Source of the DNA: Enterobacter sp. ENT03
GTDB taxonomy: Bacteria; Pseudomonadota; Gammaproteobacteria; Enterobacterales; Enterobacteriaceae
NCBI RefSeq assembly: GCF_019218745.1
Contig: NZ_JAHUXA010000002.1
Span: 1 to 64,000, forward strand
Length of the DNA stretch: 64,000 nt
Reading direction: 5' to 3'
Shown: in pieces, positions 53,068 through 62,984 of the stretch
Layout: each line of letters begins with the position of its first letter
How positions within the stretch are numbered: the stretch's first letter is position 1
Position numbers and translations under genes: made by a program
Notes under the pieces: generated by a model
Told to the model about the DNA's origin: nothing
Database searches by the model: none
The model's input: the letters and a program-made list of their open reading frames with translations, nothing else

Positions 53068-53943
53068 ATGAATAGTGGTTATCTGCGTTTCCCGGACATC
53101 GATCCGGTGATTTTTTCCATAGGGCCGGTTGCCCTGCACTGGTACGGCATGATGTATCTTGTCGGCTTTATCTTTGCGATGTGGCTGGCAACTCGCCGCG
53201 CTAATCGTCCCGGCAGCGGCTGGACGAAAAACGAAGTCGAAAACCTGCTGTACGCCGGATTCCTGGGCGTGTTCCTTGGCGGGCGTATTGGCTACGTGCT
53301 GTTCTATAACTTCCCGGTATTCATAAACGATCCGCTGTATCTGTTCCGTGTCTGGGACGGCGGCATGTCGTTCCACGGCGGTCTGATCGGTGTGATCCTG
53401 GTGATGGTTATCTTTGCCCGTCGCACCAAACGTCACTTCTTCCAGGTTGCCGACTTCATCGCGCCGCTGATCCCGTTCGGACTGGGCGCTGGCCGTCTGG
53501 GTAACTTTATTAATGGCGAACTCTGGGGCCGTGTCGATCCGGGCTTCCCGTTTGCCATGCTGTTCCCGGCCTCCCGCAGCGAAGATATGGCGCTGCTGCC
53601 AGCGCACCCGGAATGGCAGTCTATTTTCGATACCTACGGCGTACTGCCGCGTCATCCGTCCCAGCTCTATGAACTGGTGCTGGAAGGCATTGTGCTGTTC
53701 ATCATTCTTAACTTGTTTATTCGTAAGCCGCGCCCGATGGGAGCCGTCTCCGGGTTGTTCCTGATTGGTTACGGCGCGTTCCGTATCATCGTGGAGTTCT
53801 TCCGCCAGCCGGATGCGCAGTTTACCGGCGAATGGGTGCAGTACATCAGCATGGGGCAAATCCTCTCGATCCCGATGATTATCGCCGGTGTGCTGATGAT
53901 GGTCTGGGCGTACCGCCGTCGCCCGCAGCTACACGTTTCCTGA
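53068..53943 (+). CDS. lgt: Prolipoprotein diacylglyceryl transferase Lgt
   Basis: The 291-residue, seven-helix inner-membrane enzyme is the same length as in E. coli. It adds diacylglycerol to the lipobox cysteine of prelipoproteins, the first step of lipoprotein maturation (its clients here include YgdR and the pilus secretin). The catalytic H103 lies in SFHGGLIG and the Lgt signature in [17 protein letters not shown]. thyA starts six bases downstream. Confidence 0.97.
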   Translation: MNSGYLRFPDIDPVIFSIGPVALHWYGMMYLVGFIFAMWLATRRANRPGSGWTKNEVENLLYAGFLGVFLGGRIGYVLFYNFPVFINDPLYLFRVWDGGMSFHGGLIGVILVMVIFARRTKRHFFQVADFIAPLIPFGLGAGRLGNFINGELWGRVDPGFPFAMLFPASRSEDMALLPAHPEWQSIFDTYGVLPRHPSQLYELVLEGIVLFIILNLFIRKPRPMGAVSGLFLIGYGAFRIIVEFFRQPDAQFTGEWVQYISMGQILSIPMIIAGVLMMVWAYRRRPQLHVS

Positions 53944-53949
53944 GGAACC

Positions 53950-54744
53950 ATGAAACAGTATTTAGAACTGATGCAAAAGGTGCTCGATGAGGGCACCCAG
54001 AAAAACGATCGTACCGGCACCGGCACGCTGTCTATTTTTGGCCATCAGATGCGCTTTAACCTGCGCGACGGCTTCCCGCTGGTGACCACCAAACGCTGTC
54101 ACCTGCGCTCGATCATCCACGAACTGTTGTGGTTCCTGCAGGGCGACACTAACGTTGCCTATCTGCATGAAAACAACGTGTCTATCTGGGATGAGTGGGC
54201 GGACGAGCAGGGCGATCTCGGGCCGGTATACGGCAAACAGTGGCGCGCCTGGCCAACACCAGATGGCCGCCATATCGACCAGATTTCCGGTGTGCTTGAG
54301 CAGTTAAAAAACGACCCGGACTCGCGCCGTATTATCGTTTCTGCCTGGAACGTGGGTGAGCTGGACAAAATGGCGCTTGCGCCGTGTCATGCGTTTTTCC
54401 AGTTCTACGTAGCTGACGGCAAGCTCTCCTGCCAGCTTTATCAGCGTTCCTGCGATGTGTTCCTCGGCCTACCGTTCAACATCGCCAGTTACGCATTGCT
54501 GGTGCACATGGTGGCGCAGCAGTGCGATCTCGAAGTGGGCGACTTCGTGTGGACAGGCGGCGACACGCACCTGTACAGCAACCACATGGAGCAGACACAC
54601 CTGCAACTGAGTCGTGAGCCACGCGCGCTGCCTAAGCTGATTATCAAGCGTAAGCCAGCCTCGCTGTTTGACTACCGCTTCGAAGATTTCGAAATCGAAG
54701 GGTACGATCCGCATCCTGCCATCAAAGCACCTGTTGCCATCTGA
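53950..54744 (+). CDS. thyA: Thymidylate synthase ThyA
   Basis: This is a 264-residue enzyme methylating dUMP to dTMP with methylenetetrahydrofolate. The catalytic C146 lies in [12 protein letters not shown]; the phosphate-binding arginines R21 (DRTGTG) and R166 (QRSCDVFLG) are present. It is the same length as in E. coli and probably co-transcribed with lgt. A strong terminator follows. Confidence 0.98.
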   Translation: MKQYLELMQKVLDEGTQKNDRTGTGTLSIFGHQMRFNLRDGFPLVTTKRCHLRSIIHELLWFLQGDTNVAYLHENNVSIWDEWADEQGDLGPVYGKQWRAWPTPDGRHIDQISGVLEQLKNDPDSRRIIVSAWNVGELDKMALAPCHAFFQFYVADGKLSCQLYQRSCDVFLGLPFNIASYALLVHMVAQQCDLEVGDFVWTGGDTHLYSNHMEQTHLQLSREPRALPKLIIKRKPASLFDYRFEDFEIEGYDPHPAIKAPVAI

Positions 54745-54762
54745 TGCGCAAAGCGTGACATA

Positions 54763-54791
54763 ACCGGTGCCTTAGCGCGCCGGTTTTTTTT
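54763..54791 (+). terminator. Terminator of lgt-thyA
   Basis: ACCGGTGC pairs with GCGCCGGT (one wobble pair) around a six-base loop and is followed by seven further T residues, 18 bases after the thyA stop codon. Confidence 0.9.
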
Positions 54792-54830
54792 ATCCAAAAT
54801 TCCACTTTTCGGCGCGGCTTCCGGAATAAA

Positions 54831-54880
54831 TGCAAACGCCTGCAAAAGCATGTAAACCTCTGGAAACGCCTCGTAAAACC
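54831..54880. repeat. Five degenerate 10-bp repeats upstream of ppdA
   Basis: TGCAAACGCC, TGCAAAAGCA, TGTAAACCTC, TGGAAACGCC and TCGTAAAACC follow one another without gaps, 48 bases before the ppdA start. A short A tract recurs every helical turn, which would bend the DNA, or the units may bind a regulator in phase. Confidence 0.5.
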
Positions 54881-54927
54881 TCGTTTTCCCGTTCGATCTT
54901 TTGACTTGTCTTCGGCACACTGCCGCC

Positions 54928-55398
54928 ATGAAAAAACAACAAGGCTTTACCTTGATCGAGATCCTGGTCGCGGTGGTGCTGGTCATCATTCTGAGCGGCG
55001 CAGGTCTGTACGGCTGGCAGAGTTTCCGCCTGCACCAGCGGCTATGGCAAACCGCCTGGCAGGTACGCACTTATCTGGAGCTGCTGCGTGATGACGCTAA
55101 CTGGCAGAACCGCGACCATGCGATCAGCGCCAGCACAACGGACGACAACTGGTGTCTGTTAAGTTCAGTGAACGAACAGGCAGGCTGCAGCGCTGAAAAT
55201 CCGTTTGCACTGCTGCCGTTGTCGCCAGGCATAACGCTGGTAGACCTCACGCCGTCGCTGCGCTTTTTCGGGGTGCGTAATACCGCCTGGGCGGGGCATA
55301 TCGTGCTGCGCAATCCGGCAGGCGAATGGCAGATCATAGTTTCAGGGGGAGGGCGAATAAGAATGTGTCAATCCGGAGCGGCCACACCATGCACCTGA
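54928..55398 (+). CDS. ppdA: PpdA, prepilin-like minor (pseudo)pilin
   Basis: The 156-residue minor pilin has short type IVa leader MKKQQG and mature FTLIEILVAV with Glu5. It is the same length as E. coli PpdA. With PpdB, YgdB and PpdC it forms the minor-pilin priming set of the chromosomal type IVa pilus system used for DNA uptake. The start is fixed by the leader; the ribosome site is weak. It is a different pilus family from the type IVb operon at 15.8-28 kb and should be served by its own prepilin peptidase. Confidence 0.93.
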   Translation: MKKQQGFTLIEILVAVVLVIILSGAGLYGWQSFRLHQRLWQTAWQVRTYLELLRDDANWQNRDHAISASTTDDNWCLLSSVNEQAGCSAENPFALLPLSPGITLVDLTPSLRFFGVRNTAWAGHIVLRNPAGEWQIIVSGGGRIRMCQSGAATPCT

Positions 55399-55952
55399 CT
55401 ACCCGCGGCTTTACCCTGCTGGAAGTGCTGATCGCAATGGCCATCGGCAGTGTGCTGTTACTTTGCGCAGCACGCTTCCTGCCAGGGCTTCAGATGGCTA
55501 TGCTCCGGCAGACCCGCCAACAGGCGCTGGAAGATGAAGTCTGGCAGCGGCTGTATACCGTGGCAAAGCATGTGCAGCGGGCCGGTTACTGCCGGGGCGT
55601 ATGCAGCGGTAAACCCCTGATGATCAGTCCACAGGCATCCTGCATCATCGTCCAGTGGGACGCCAACAGTAACGGCGTGTGGGACACCACACCTGCCAAA
55701 GAGGCCGATCAAATTGGCTTTCGGCTTCAGGATGGCGCCCTGGAAACCCGGCGCGGGGCGACATCCTGTCAGGATAAAGGCTGGGATAAAATGACGGAGC
55801 CAGAGACGATCGTGGTGGAACAGTTTAGCGTGACGCGGCAGCGGCATAATGGCTTCCACAGCGACGTGACGATCACCCTTGAGGCCAGCGTGACCGGCCA
55901 TTCCGATGAGCGCGTTGCCGCCCGCCACAGCGTAACGGGTTACAACCTGTGA
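55389..55952 (+). CDS. ppdB: PpdB, prepilin-like minor (pseudo)pilin
   Basis: This is a 187-residue protein, the E. coli length, with leader MHLTTRG and mature FTLLEVLIAMAIGS with Glu5, a PilW-like minor pilin. A cysteine-bearing segment (GYCRGVCSG) probably forms a disulfide. It overlaps ppdA by ten bases and ygdB by four, so the set is translationally coupled. Confidence 0.93.
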   Translation: MHLTTRGFTLLEVLIAMAIGSVLLLCAARFLPGLQMAMLRQTRQQALEDEVWQRLYTVAKHVQRAGYCRGVCSGKPLMISPQASCIIVQWDANSNGVWDTTPAKEADQIGFRLQDGALETRRGATSCQDKGWDKMTEPETIVVEQFSVTRQRHNGFHSDVTITLEASVTGHSDERVAARHSVTGYNL

Positions 55953-56353
55953 ACCGCCAACGGGGGATGTCATCGCTGGCGCTGGTACTGCTGATCATGC
56001 TGCTGGGAAGCCTGATGCTGGGCGGATTAAACCAGCGCCAGCATACGCATCATCTGCGGGTCGCCAGTGAAAGCCGGGGGCTGCGGGCCATGGCGGAGGT
56101 GCAATCGGCAATGGAGTGGGGAAGGGTACAAGCCTGGCAACATCAGCCCGCGGTGCAGTGCCGACAGGAGTCTGACCACGGCTGGCGCGTTTGTCTGCGG
56201 ATCCTGGATAACCAGACGCTGCTGATAGCCGCCAGCGGCAGTGAGACATTGTGGCGTCTGGGCGCGATAGAAAACGAGGGCGTGGTCTTCTCCCGACACG
56301 GCTGGAGTGATTTTTGCCCGTTAAGTGAGGTGGCGCTATGCCAGCTTCCCTGA
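55949..56353 (+). CDS. ygdB: YgdB, minor pilin-like protein (PilX-type)
   Basis: The 134-residue protein (E. coli 135) starts at GTG within the ppdB stop region. The N terminus MNRQRGMSSLALVLLIMLLGSLMLGG is a prepilin-like leader and helix but lacks Glu5, as in PilX/GspK-type subunits that cap the fibre. It overlaps ppdC by 16 bases. Confidence 0.9.
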   Translation: MNRQRGMSSLALVLLIMLLGSLMLGGLNQRQHTHHLRVASESRGLRAMAEVQSAMEWGRVQAWQHQPAVQCRQESDHGWRVCLRILDNQTLLIAASGSETLWRLGAIENEGVVFSRHGWSDFCPLSEVALCQLP

Positions 56354-56661
56354 AACGGCAGGCGGGATTCAGCCTGCCCGAAGTCCTGCTGGCAATGGTG
56401 CTGCTGGTGATGGTGATCACGGCGCTTGCGGGAACGCATCGTGCCCTGATGACGGGTTTTATGCATGACAGCCTGTACCGTAATATCTGGCGTAATGCCT
56501 GGCAGCATATACAGTGGTATCCTGTTGACCCGCCTGCGGGGTGGCAGGTAAAGCGAATGCAGACAAGCACGGCGGGATGTGTCAGCATCAGCGTTATAAT
56601 CACCTCTCCCGTGGGTCGGCAGGGTCAGATGTCGCGGCTATATTGCCCAATCAGTCAGTAG
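56338..56661 (+). CDS. ppdC: PpdC, prepilin-like minor (pseudo)pilin
   Basis: The 107-residue minor pilin has leader ending RQAG and mature FSLPEVLLAMVLLV with Glu5, the PilV-type subunit of the set. Two cysteines near the C terminus (TAGCVS, LYCP) may pair. It lies 12 bases before recC in the conserved ppdABC-recC order. Confidence 0.92.
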   Translation: MPASLKRQAGFSLPEVLLAMVLLVMVITALAGTHRALMTGFMHDSLYRNIWRNAWQHIQWYPVDPPAGWQVKRMQTSTAGCVSISVIITSPVGRQGQMSRLYCPISQ

Positions 56662-56673
56662 TCAGGAGCATGT

Positions 56674-59600
56674 ATGTTAAGGGTTTATCACTCCAATCGC
56701 CTGGATGTGCTGGAAGCATTGATGGAGTTTATTGTTGAGCGTGAACGCCTCGACGATCCCTTTGAAGCGGAAATGGTGCTGGTGCAAAGTACCGGCATGG
56801 CGCAATGGCTCCAGATGACGCTGTCGCAAAAATTTGGCATTGCCGCCAATATCGATTTCCCCCTGCCCGCGAGTTTTATCTGGGACATGTTCGTGCGTGT
56901 TCTGCCCGACATTCCCAAAGAGAGCGCGTTCAATAAACAGAGCATGAGCTGGAAGTTAATGGCGCTGCTGCCCGGTATGCTGGAGCAGGATGCCTTCGCC
57001 ATGCTCGGCAACTACCTTCAAGACGATGACGACAAGCGCAAACTCTTCCAGCTCGCCTCACGCATTGCCGATCTCTACGATCAGTATTTGGTCTATCGCC
57101 CGGAGTGGCTGACCCGCTGGGAAGCCGGTGAGTGGGTGGAGGGCCTTGGCGAGGCGCAGCTCTGGCAGGCGCCGTTGTGGCGGGGGCTGGTGGAACATAC
57201 TGCGGCCCTCGGACACCCACACTGGCACCGTGCCAACCTCTATCAGCGTTTTATCGAGACGCTGGAAAAGGCCGATGCGCCCCCGCCGGGGCTGCCGTCC
57301 CGCGTCTTTATCTGCGGCATTTCGGCGCTGCCGCCGGTCTATTTACAGGCGTTACAGGCGCTGGGGAAACATGTTGATGTGCATCTCCTGTTCACCAACC
57401 CATGCCGTTACTACTGGGGCGATATTAAAGATCCGGCGTTTCTCGCGAAGCTCATTACCCGCCGTCGCAAACATCACCGCGACGCGCTGGAAACACCACT
57501 GTTCCAGGAAGGTCTGGAGGTGCAAAGCCTGTTTAACGATGACGGCGAGCAGGACGTCGGCAACCCGCTGCTGGCTTCCTGGGGCAAACTAGGGCGAGAC
57601 TATATCTATCTGCTGGCGGGGCTGGATCGCTATGACGAACTGGACGCCTTTGTGGACATCACCCCCGGCACGCTGCTCAATAACCTGCAGTCGGACATTC
57701 TGGAACTAAAAAACAGCGTCGTGGCAGGCGTGACCGCCGAGGAGTATGCGCGCAGCGATGCGAAACGCCTACTCGACCCCGCCGACCGTAGTGTCACGGT
57801 GCACGTCTGTCACAGCCCGCAGCGTGAAGTGGAGGTGTTGCACGACCGGCTGCTGGCGATGTTGCAGGACGATCCGGAACTCTCGCCGCGCGACATCATC
57901 GTGATGGTGTCAGATATTGATAGCTACAGCCCGTTTATCCAGGCGGTCTTCGGCAGCGCCAGCGGGGCGCGTTTTATCCCTTATGCCATTTCTGACCGCC
58001 GCGCCGGGCAGGCGCATCCGGCATTGCAGGCCTTTCTCAGCCTGCTGTCGCTGCCAGACAGCCGTTTCCAGTCAGAAGACGTGCTGGCGCTGCTTGACGT
58101 GCCGGTGCTCGCCGCGCGTTTTGAGATTGATGAAGAAGGTCTGCGTTATCTGCGTCAGTGGGTCAATGAATCGGGCGTACGTTGGGGGATGGATGACGAT
58201 AACGTGCGCGAACTGGAATTACCGCCTACCGGGCAGCACACCTGGCAGTTCGGCCTGATGCGTATGCTGCTGGGCTATGCGATGGAGAGCCGCCATGGGG
58301 AGTGGCGCTCGGTGCTGCCCTACGATGAATCCAGCGGGCTTATCGCTGAACTGGTGGGGCATCTGGCTTCGCTGCTGATGAAGCTTAACCTGTGGCGCAA
58401 AGGACTGTCACAGGCGCGCCCGCTCGCCGAATGGCTGCCGGTCTGCCGGGACATGCTTAATGACTTTTTCCTGCCGGATGCCGACACCGAAGCGGCGCTG
58501 GCGCTGATTGAACAGCAGTGGCAGGCCATTATCGCCCACGGCGTAGGGGCGGAGTACAACGAGTCGGTGCCGCTGACTCTGCTGCGCGATGAACTGACGC
58601 AGCGTTTGAACCAGGAGCGTATCAGCCAGCGTTTCCTGGCGGGACCTGTGAATATCTGTACCCTGATGCCGATGCGATCCATTCCTTTCAAGGTGGTCTG
58701 TCTGTTGGGTATGAATGACGGCGTCTATCCGCGCACCCTGCCGCCGCTGGGATTTGACCTGATGAGTCAGAAGCCGATGCGGGGCGACCGTAGCCGCCGT
58801 GACGATGACCGCTATCTGTTCCTTGAAGCGCTGATTTCTGCCCAGCAAAAACTCTATATCAGCTATATCGGACGTTCTATTCAGGATAACAGCGAGCGTT
58901 TCCCGTCCGTGTTGGTGCAAGAACTGGTGGACTACATCGCCCAGAGTCACTATCTGCCGGGGGATGCCTCACTCACCTGCGACGAGAGCGCCGCACGCGT
59001 GATCCAGCATCTGACTCACCTGCATACTCGCATGCCTTTTGATGCGGACAACTTTGTCAGCGATGAAGTGCAGAGTTTTGCACAAGAGTGGCTGCCCGCT
59101 GCCAGCCAGCAGGGCGTGGCCCATGAAACCTTTATCCAGCCGCTGCCCGCGCAGCCGCTGGAGACGCTGGCATTTGAACAACTGCAACGCTTCTGGACCC
59201 ATCCGGTGCGCGCCTTTTTCCAGATGCGTTTACAGGTCAACTTCCGCCCGGAAGCGAGCGATATTCCTGACGCCGAGCCTTTTATTCTCGATGGCCTTAA
59301 CCGCTATCAGCTTAACCAGACGCTGCTCAATACGCTGGTCGAGCAGGAAGACGCCGAAAAGCTGTTTCGTCGCTACCGCGCAGCGGGAGAACTGCCGTTC
59401 GGGGCGTTTGGCGAAATCGTCTGGGAAACGCAGCAACAGGAGATGCAGGCGCTGGCGGATCGCATTAACGAATGCCGCATGCCCAGTGAGAGCCTGGAGA
59501 TCGATCTGCTGTGTGGCGGCGTGCAGTTAACCGGCTGGTTACAACAGGTACAGGCAGATGGCCTGCTGCGCTGGCGGCCCTCGCTACTCAGCGTATCCCA

Positions 59601-60042
59601 GGGGTTGCAACTTTGGCTGGAACACCTTGTCTACTGTGCGAGCGGGGGAACAGGCGAAAGCCGTCTTTTCGTGCGCAAAGAGGGCGAATGGCGCTTCCCA
59701 CCGCTTGAGGCGGAGCAGGCGCGCCACTATCTGGAGCAGATGATCGCCGGGTATCGTGACGGGATGTCGCAGCCCTTACTTTTACTACCAGAAAGCGGCG
59801 GGGCGTGGATAAAAGCCTGTTATGACGCGCAAAATGATGCCATGTTAAAGGACGACGCGACGCTGGCTAAAGCGCGCGCGAAGTTTCTTCAGGCTTACGA
59901 AGGCAATATGGTGGTACGTGGCGAAGGGGACGATGTGTGGTATCAGCGTCTGTGGCGCACCCTCGAACCGGAACACTTTGACGCCATCACCGCCCAGGCG
60001 GAGCGCTATTTACTGCCGCTCTATCGTTTCAGTCAGTCCTGA
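56674..60042 (+). CDS. recC: Exodeoxyribonuclease V gamma subunit RecC
   Basis: The 1122-residue protein is the same length as in E. coli. RecC is a catalytically dead helicase/nuclease fold that splits the duplex, holds the 3' strand and recognises Chi; no Walker A motif is present, as expected. It works with RecB (encoded 2.9 kb downstream) and RecD in double-strand break repair and degradation of foreign linear DNA. ptrA lies between recC and recB, as usual in enteric bacteria. Confidence 0.97.
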   Translation: MLRVYHSNRLDVLEALMEFIVERERLDDPFEAEMVLVQSTGMAQWLQMTLSQKFGIAANIDFPLPASFIWDMFVRVLPDIPKESAFNKQSMSWKLMALLPGMLEQDAFAMLGNYLQDDDDKRKLFQLASRIADLYDQYLVYRPEWLTRWEAGEWVEGLGEAQLWQAPLWRGLVEHTAALGHPHWHRANLYQRFIETLEKADAPPPGLPSRVFICGISALPPVYLQALQALGKHVDVHLLFTNPCRYYWGDIKDPAFLAKLITRRRKHHRDALETPLFQEGLEVQSLFNDDGEQDVGNPLLASWGKLGRDYIYLLAGLDRYDELDAFVDITPGTLLNNLQSDILELKNSVVAGVTAEEYARSDAKRLLDPADRSVTVHVCHSPQREVEVLHDRLLAMLQDDPELSPRDIIVMVSDIDSYSPFIQAVFGSASGARFIPYAISDRRAGQAHPALQAFLSLLSLPDSRFQSEDVLALLDVPVLAARFEIDEEGLRYLRQWVNESGVRWGMDDDNVRELELPPTGQHTWQFGLMRMLLGYAMESRHGEWRSVLPYDESSGLIAELVGHLASLLMKLNLWRKGLSQARPLAEWLPVCRDMLNDFFLPDADTEAALALIEQQWQAIIAHGVGAEYNESVPLTLLRDELTQRLNQERISQRFLAGPVNICTLMPMRSIPFKVVCLLGMNDGVYPRTLPPLGFDLMSQKPMRGDRSRRDDDRYLFLEALISAQQKLYISYIGRSIQDNSERFPSVLVQELVDYIAQSHYLPGDASLTCDESAARVIQHLTHLHTRMPFDADNFVSDEVQSFAQEWLPAASQQGVAHETFIQPLPAQPLETLAFEQLQRFWTHPVRAFFQMRLQVNFRPEASDIPDAEPFILDGLNRYQLNQTLLNTLVEQEDAEKLFRRYRAAGELPFGAFGEIVWETQQQEMQALADRINECRMPSESLEIDLLCGGVQLTGWLQQVQADGLLRWRPSLLSVSQGLQLWLEHLVYCASGGTGESRLFVRKEGEWRFPPLEAEQARHYLEQMIAGYRDGMSQPLLLLPESGGAWIKACYDAQNDAMLKDDATLAKARAKFLQAYEGNMVVRGEGDDVWYQRLWRTLEPEHFDAITAQAERYLLPLYRFSQS

Positions 60043-60098
60043 TAAAAATGAGTCGCTGGCGAGGCCAGTACAGCGTTTGTTAATGATGAGGTTTGTGA

Positions 60099-62984
60099 AT
60101 GCCGAGCAGCACCTGGTTTAAAGCATTGATCATTTTTGTCGCCCTTTGGGCACCGTTAAGTCAGGCAGACATCGGTTGGCAACCCGTTCAGGAAAGCATT
60201 CGCAAAAGCGATAAAGATAACCGGCAGTATCAGGCGATCCGCCTTGATAACGGCATGGTAGTGCTGCTGGTTTCCGATCCGCAGGCGGTCAAATCCCTTT
60301 CCGCGCTGGTGGTGCCCGTGGGTTCCTTACAGGATCCCGATACTCATCCCGGCCTTGCGCACTATCTTGAGCACATGACCCTGATGGGCTCGAAAAAATA
60401 CCCGCAGCCGGACAGCCTCGCCGAGTTTCTGAAGTCGCACGGCGGCAGCCACAACGCCAGTACGGCGCCTTATCGCACCGCCTTCTATCTGGAAGTGGAA
60501 AACAATGCGCTGGAAGGGACCGTTGATCGCCTCGCAGATGCCATCGCCTCGCCGCTGCTCGACAAGAAATATGCCGAGCGTGAACGTAATGCGGTCAATG
60601 CCGAGTTGACCATGGCCCGCGCCCGTGACGGTATGCGCATGGCGCAGGTCAGCGCCGAAACCATTAACCCGGCCCACCCCGGTGCGCGCTTTTCAGGGGG
60701 CAACCTCGAGACGCTGAGCGATAAACCCGGCAGCCCGGTGCATGACGCCTTGCTGGCATTCCGCGATAAATACTACTCCGCTAACCTGATGAAGGCCGTG
60801 GTGTACAGCAACCGTCCGCTGCCTGAGCTGGCTAAAATCGCCGCGCAGACTTACGGGCGCGTACCGAACAAAAACATCACCCCGCCGGAAGTCACGGTGC
60901 CGGTAGTGACCGAGGCGCAAAAAGGCCTGATTATTCACTATGTGCCCGCCATTCCGCGTAAAGTGCTGCGCGTAGAGTTTCGCATCGACAACAACACCCC
61001 GCAGTTTCGCAGTAAAACCGATGAGCTGGTGACCTATTTAATCGGCAACCGCAGTCCGGGAACCCTCTCCGACTGGCTGCAACAGCAAGGACTGGTTGAA
61101 GGCATCCGCGCCGATTCCGATCCGGTGGTTAACGGCAACAGCGGCGTGCTGGCAATTTCCGCCACGCTGACCGACAAAGGGCTGGCCCACCGCGATCAAG
61201 TGGTCGCCGCCATTTTCAGCTACCTGAAACTGCTGCGTGAGCAGGGCGTGGATAAACGCTATTTCGATGAGCTGGCGCACGTGCTGGATCTTGATTTCCG
61301 CTACCCGTCGATTACCCGTGACATGAGCTATGTCGAATGGCTGGCAGATACCATGATCCGTGTGCCGGTCGAACATACGCTGGATGCGGTAAATATTGCC
61401 GACCAGTACGATCCAAAGGCGCTGAAAGATCGTCTCGACATGATGACCCCGCAAAACGCCCGCATCTGGTATATCAGCCCGGATGAGCCGCATAACAAGA
61501 CCGCCTATTTTGTGAATGCGCCTTATCAGGTAGATAAAATCAGCGCGCAGACCTTCGCCGACTGGCAGCAAAAAGCTGCCGCCATTCCGCTGAAACTGCC
61601 GGAGCTGAACCCCTATATCCCGGATGATTTCACCCTGATCAAGCCGGGGAAAACCTTTAAGCACCCGGAGCTTATCGTGGATGAGCCAGCGCTGCGGGTC
61701 GTCTATATGCCCAGCCGCTATTTCGCGCAGGAGCCTAAAGCCGATGTCAGCGTGGTGCTGCGTAATCCGCAGGCGATGGACAGCGCCAGAAATCAGGTGA
61801 TGTTTGCGCTAAACGACTATCTGGCAGGTATCGCGCTGGATCAGCTCAGCAATCAGGCGGCAGTGGGCGGAATTAGCTTCTCCACCAACGCCAATAACGG
61901 CTTGATGCTCAATGCCAATGGCTATACCCAGCGGCTGCCGCAGCTGTTTGAGGCGCTGCTGCAAGGCTACTTCAGTTATGAACCGACCGAAGAGCAGCTG
62001 GCGCAGGCCAAATCCTGGTATGCGCAGATGATGGATTCGGCAGAAAAAGGCAAAGCCTACGATCAGGCTATCTTGCCCGCACAGATGCTCTCCCAGGTAC
62101 CGTATTTCCAGCGGGAAGTGCGCCGCGAGTTGCTGCCCTCCATTACGCTAAAAGATGTCGTGGCCTACCGTAATGCGCTGAAAACTAACGCCCGTCCGGA
62201 ATTTCTCGTGGTCGGCAATATGGCGGAAAGCCAGGCGACAGCGTTAGCGCACGCGGTACAGAAACAGCTCGGTACGCAGGGCAACGAATGGTGCCGAAAC
62301 CGGGATGTGCTGGTGGATAAGAAGCAGTCGGTCATCTTTGAAAAAGCGGGCAGCAGCACCGATTCTGCGCTGGCCGCCGTGTTTGTACCGCCGGGTTATG
62401 ATGAGTTCAGCAGCTCAGCCTACAGCGCCATGCTCGGGCAAATCATCCAGCCATGGTTTTACAACCAGCTGCGCACCGAAGAACAACTCGGCTACGCCGT
62501 GTTTGCCTTCCCGTTTAGCGTCGGACGGCAGTGGGGCATGGGCTTCCTGTTACAAAGCAGCGACCGTCAGCCAGCGTATTTATGGGCGCGTTACAAAGCC
62601 TTCTTCCCGACGGCGGAAGCCCGACTGCGGGCGATGAAGCCGGAAGAATTTGCCCAGCTCCAGCAGGGTGTGATCGCGCAAATGGAACAGGCACCGCAAA
62701 CGCTGGGTGAAGAAGCCTCGCAGATCAGCAAAGATTTCGATCGCGGCAATATGCGCTTCGATTCACGTGATAAAGTAGTGGCCCAGATAAAACTGCTGAC
62801 GCCGCAAAAGCTGGCGGATTTCTTCCACCAGGCGGTGGTTGAACCCAGCGGAATGGCGCTGCTGTCCCAGGTTTCCGGCAGCCACGATGGCAAAGCCGAG
62901 TACGCGCATCCTGAAGGCTGGAAAGTGTGGGATAACGTCAGCGCGTTGCAGCAAACTATGCCTCTGTTAAGTGAGAAACAATGA
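60099..62984 (+). CDS. ptrA: Protease III (pitrilysin) PtrA
   Basis: This is a 961-residue periplasmic zinc metalloprotease of the M16 family with signal peptide cut after PLSQA. The inverted zinc motif is HYLEH with H88, E91 and H92; the third ligand lies in the downstream ERNAVNAE segment (about E169). It degrades small peptides and unfolded polypeptides of under about 7 kDa. The stop codon overlaps the recB start (ATGA), so the unrelated genes are translationally coupled. Confidence 0.97.
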   Translation: MPSSTWFKALIIFVALWAPLSQADIGWQPVQESIRKSDKDNRQYQAIRLDNGMVVLLVSDPQAVKSLSALVVPVGSLQDPDTHPGLAHYLEHMTLMGSKKYPQPDSLAEFLKSHGGSHNASTAPYRTAFYLEVENNALEGTVDRLADAIASPLLDKKYAERERNAVNAELTMARARDGMRMAQVSAETINPAHPGARFSGGNLETLSDKPGSPVHDALLAFRDKYYSANLMKAVVYSNRPLPELAKIAAQTYGRVPNKNITPPEVTVPVVTEAQKGLIIHYVPAIPRKVLRVEFRIDNNTPQFRSKTDELVTYLIGNRSPGTLSDWLQQQGLVEGIRADSDPVVNGNSGVLAISATLTDKGLAHRDQVVAAIFSYLKLLREQGVDKRYFDELAHVLDLDFRYPSITRDMSYVEWLADTMIRVPVEHTLDAVNIADQYDPKALKDRLDMMTPQNARIWYISPDEPHNKTAYFVNAPYQVDKISAQTFADWQQKAAAIPLKLPELNPYIPDDFTLIKPGKTFKHPELIVDEPALRVVYMPSRYFAQEPKADVSVVLRNPQAMDSARNQVMFALNDYLAGIALDQLSNQAAVGGISFSTNANNGLMLNANGYTQRLPQLFEALLQGYFSYEPTEEQLAQAKSWYAQMMDSAEKGKAYDQAILPAQMLSQVPYFQREVRRELLPSITLKDVVAYRNALKTNARPEFLVVGNMAESQATALAHAVQKQLGTQGNEWCRNRDVLVDKKQSVIFEKAGSSTDSALAAVFVPPGYDEFSSSAYSAMLGQIIQPWFYNQLRTEEQLGYAVFAFPFSVGRQWGMGFLLQSSDRQPAYLWARYKAFFPTAEARLRAMKPEEFAQLQQGVIAQMEQAPQTLGEEASQISKDFDRGNMRFDSRDKVVAQIKLLTPQKLADFFHQAVVEPSGMALLSQVSGSHDGKAEYAHPEGWKVWDNVSALQQTMPLLSEKQ

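Noticed and set aside
54928-56661. ppdA-ppdB-ygdB-ppdC as part of the type IVb pilus system
   Set aside because: Their short leaders and Phe+1 (where visible) are of the type IVa kind and they sit in the conserved thyA-recC interval, so they belong to the separate chromosomal DNA-uptake pilus.
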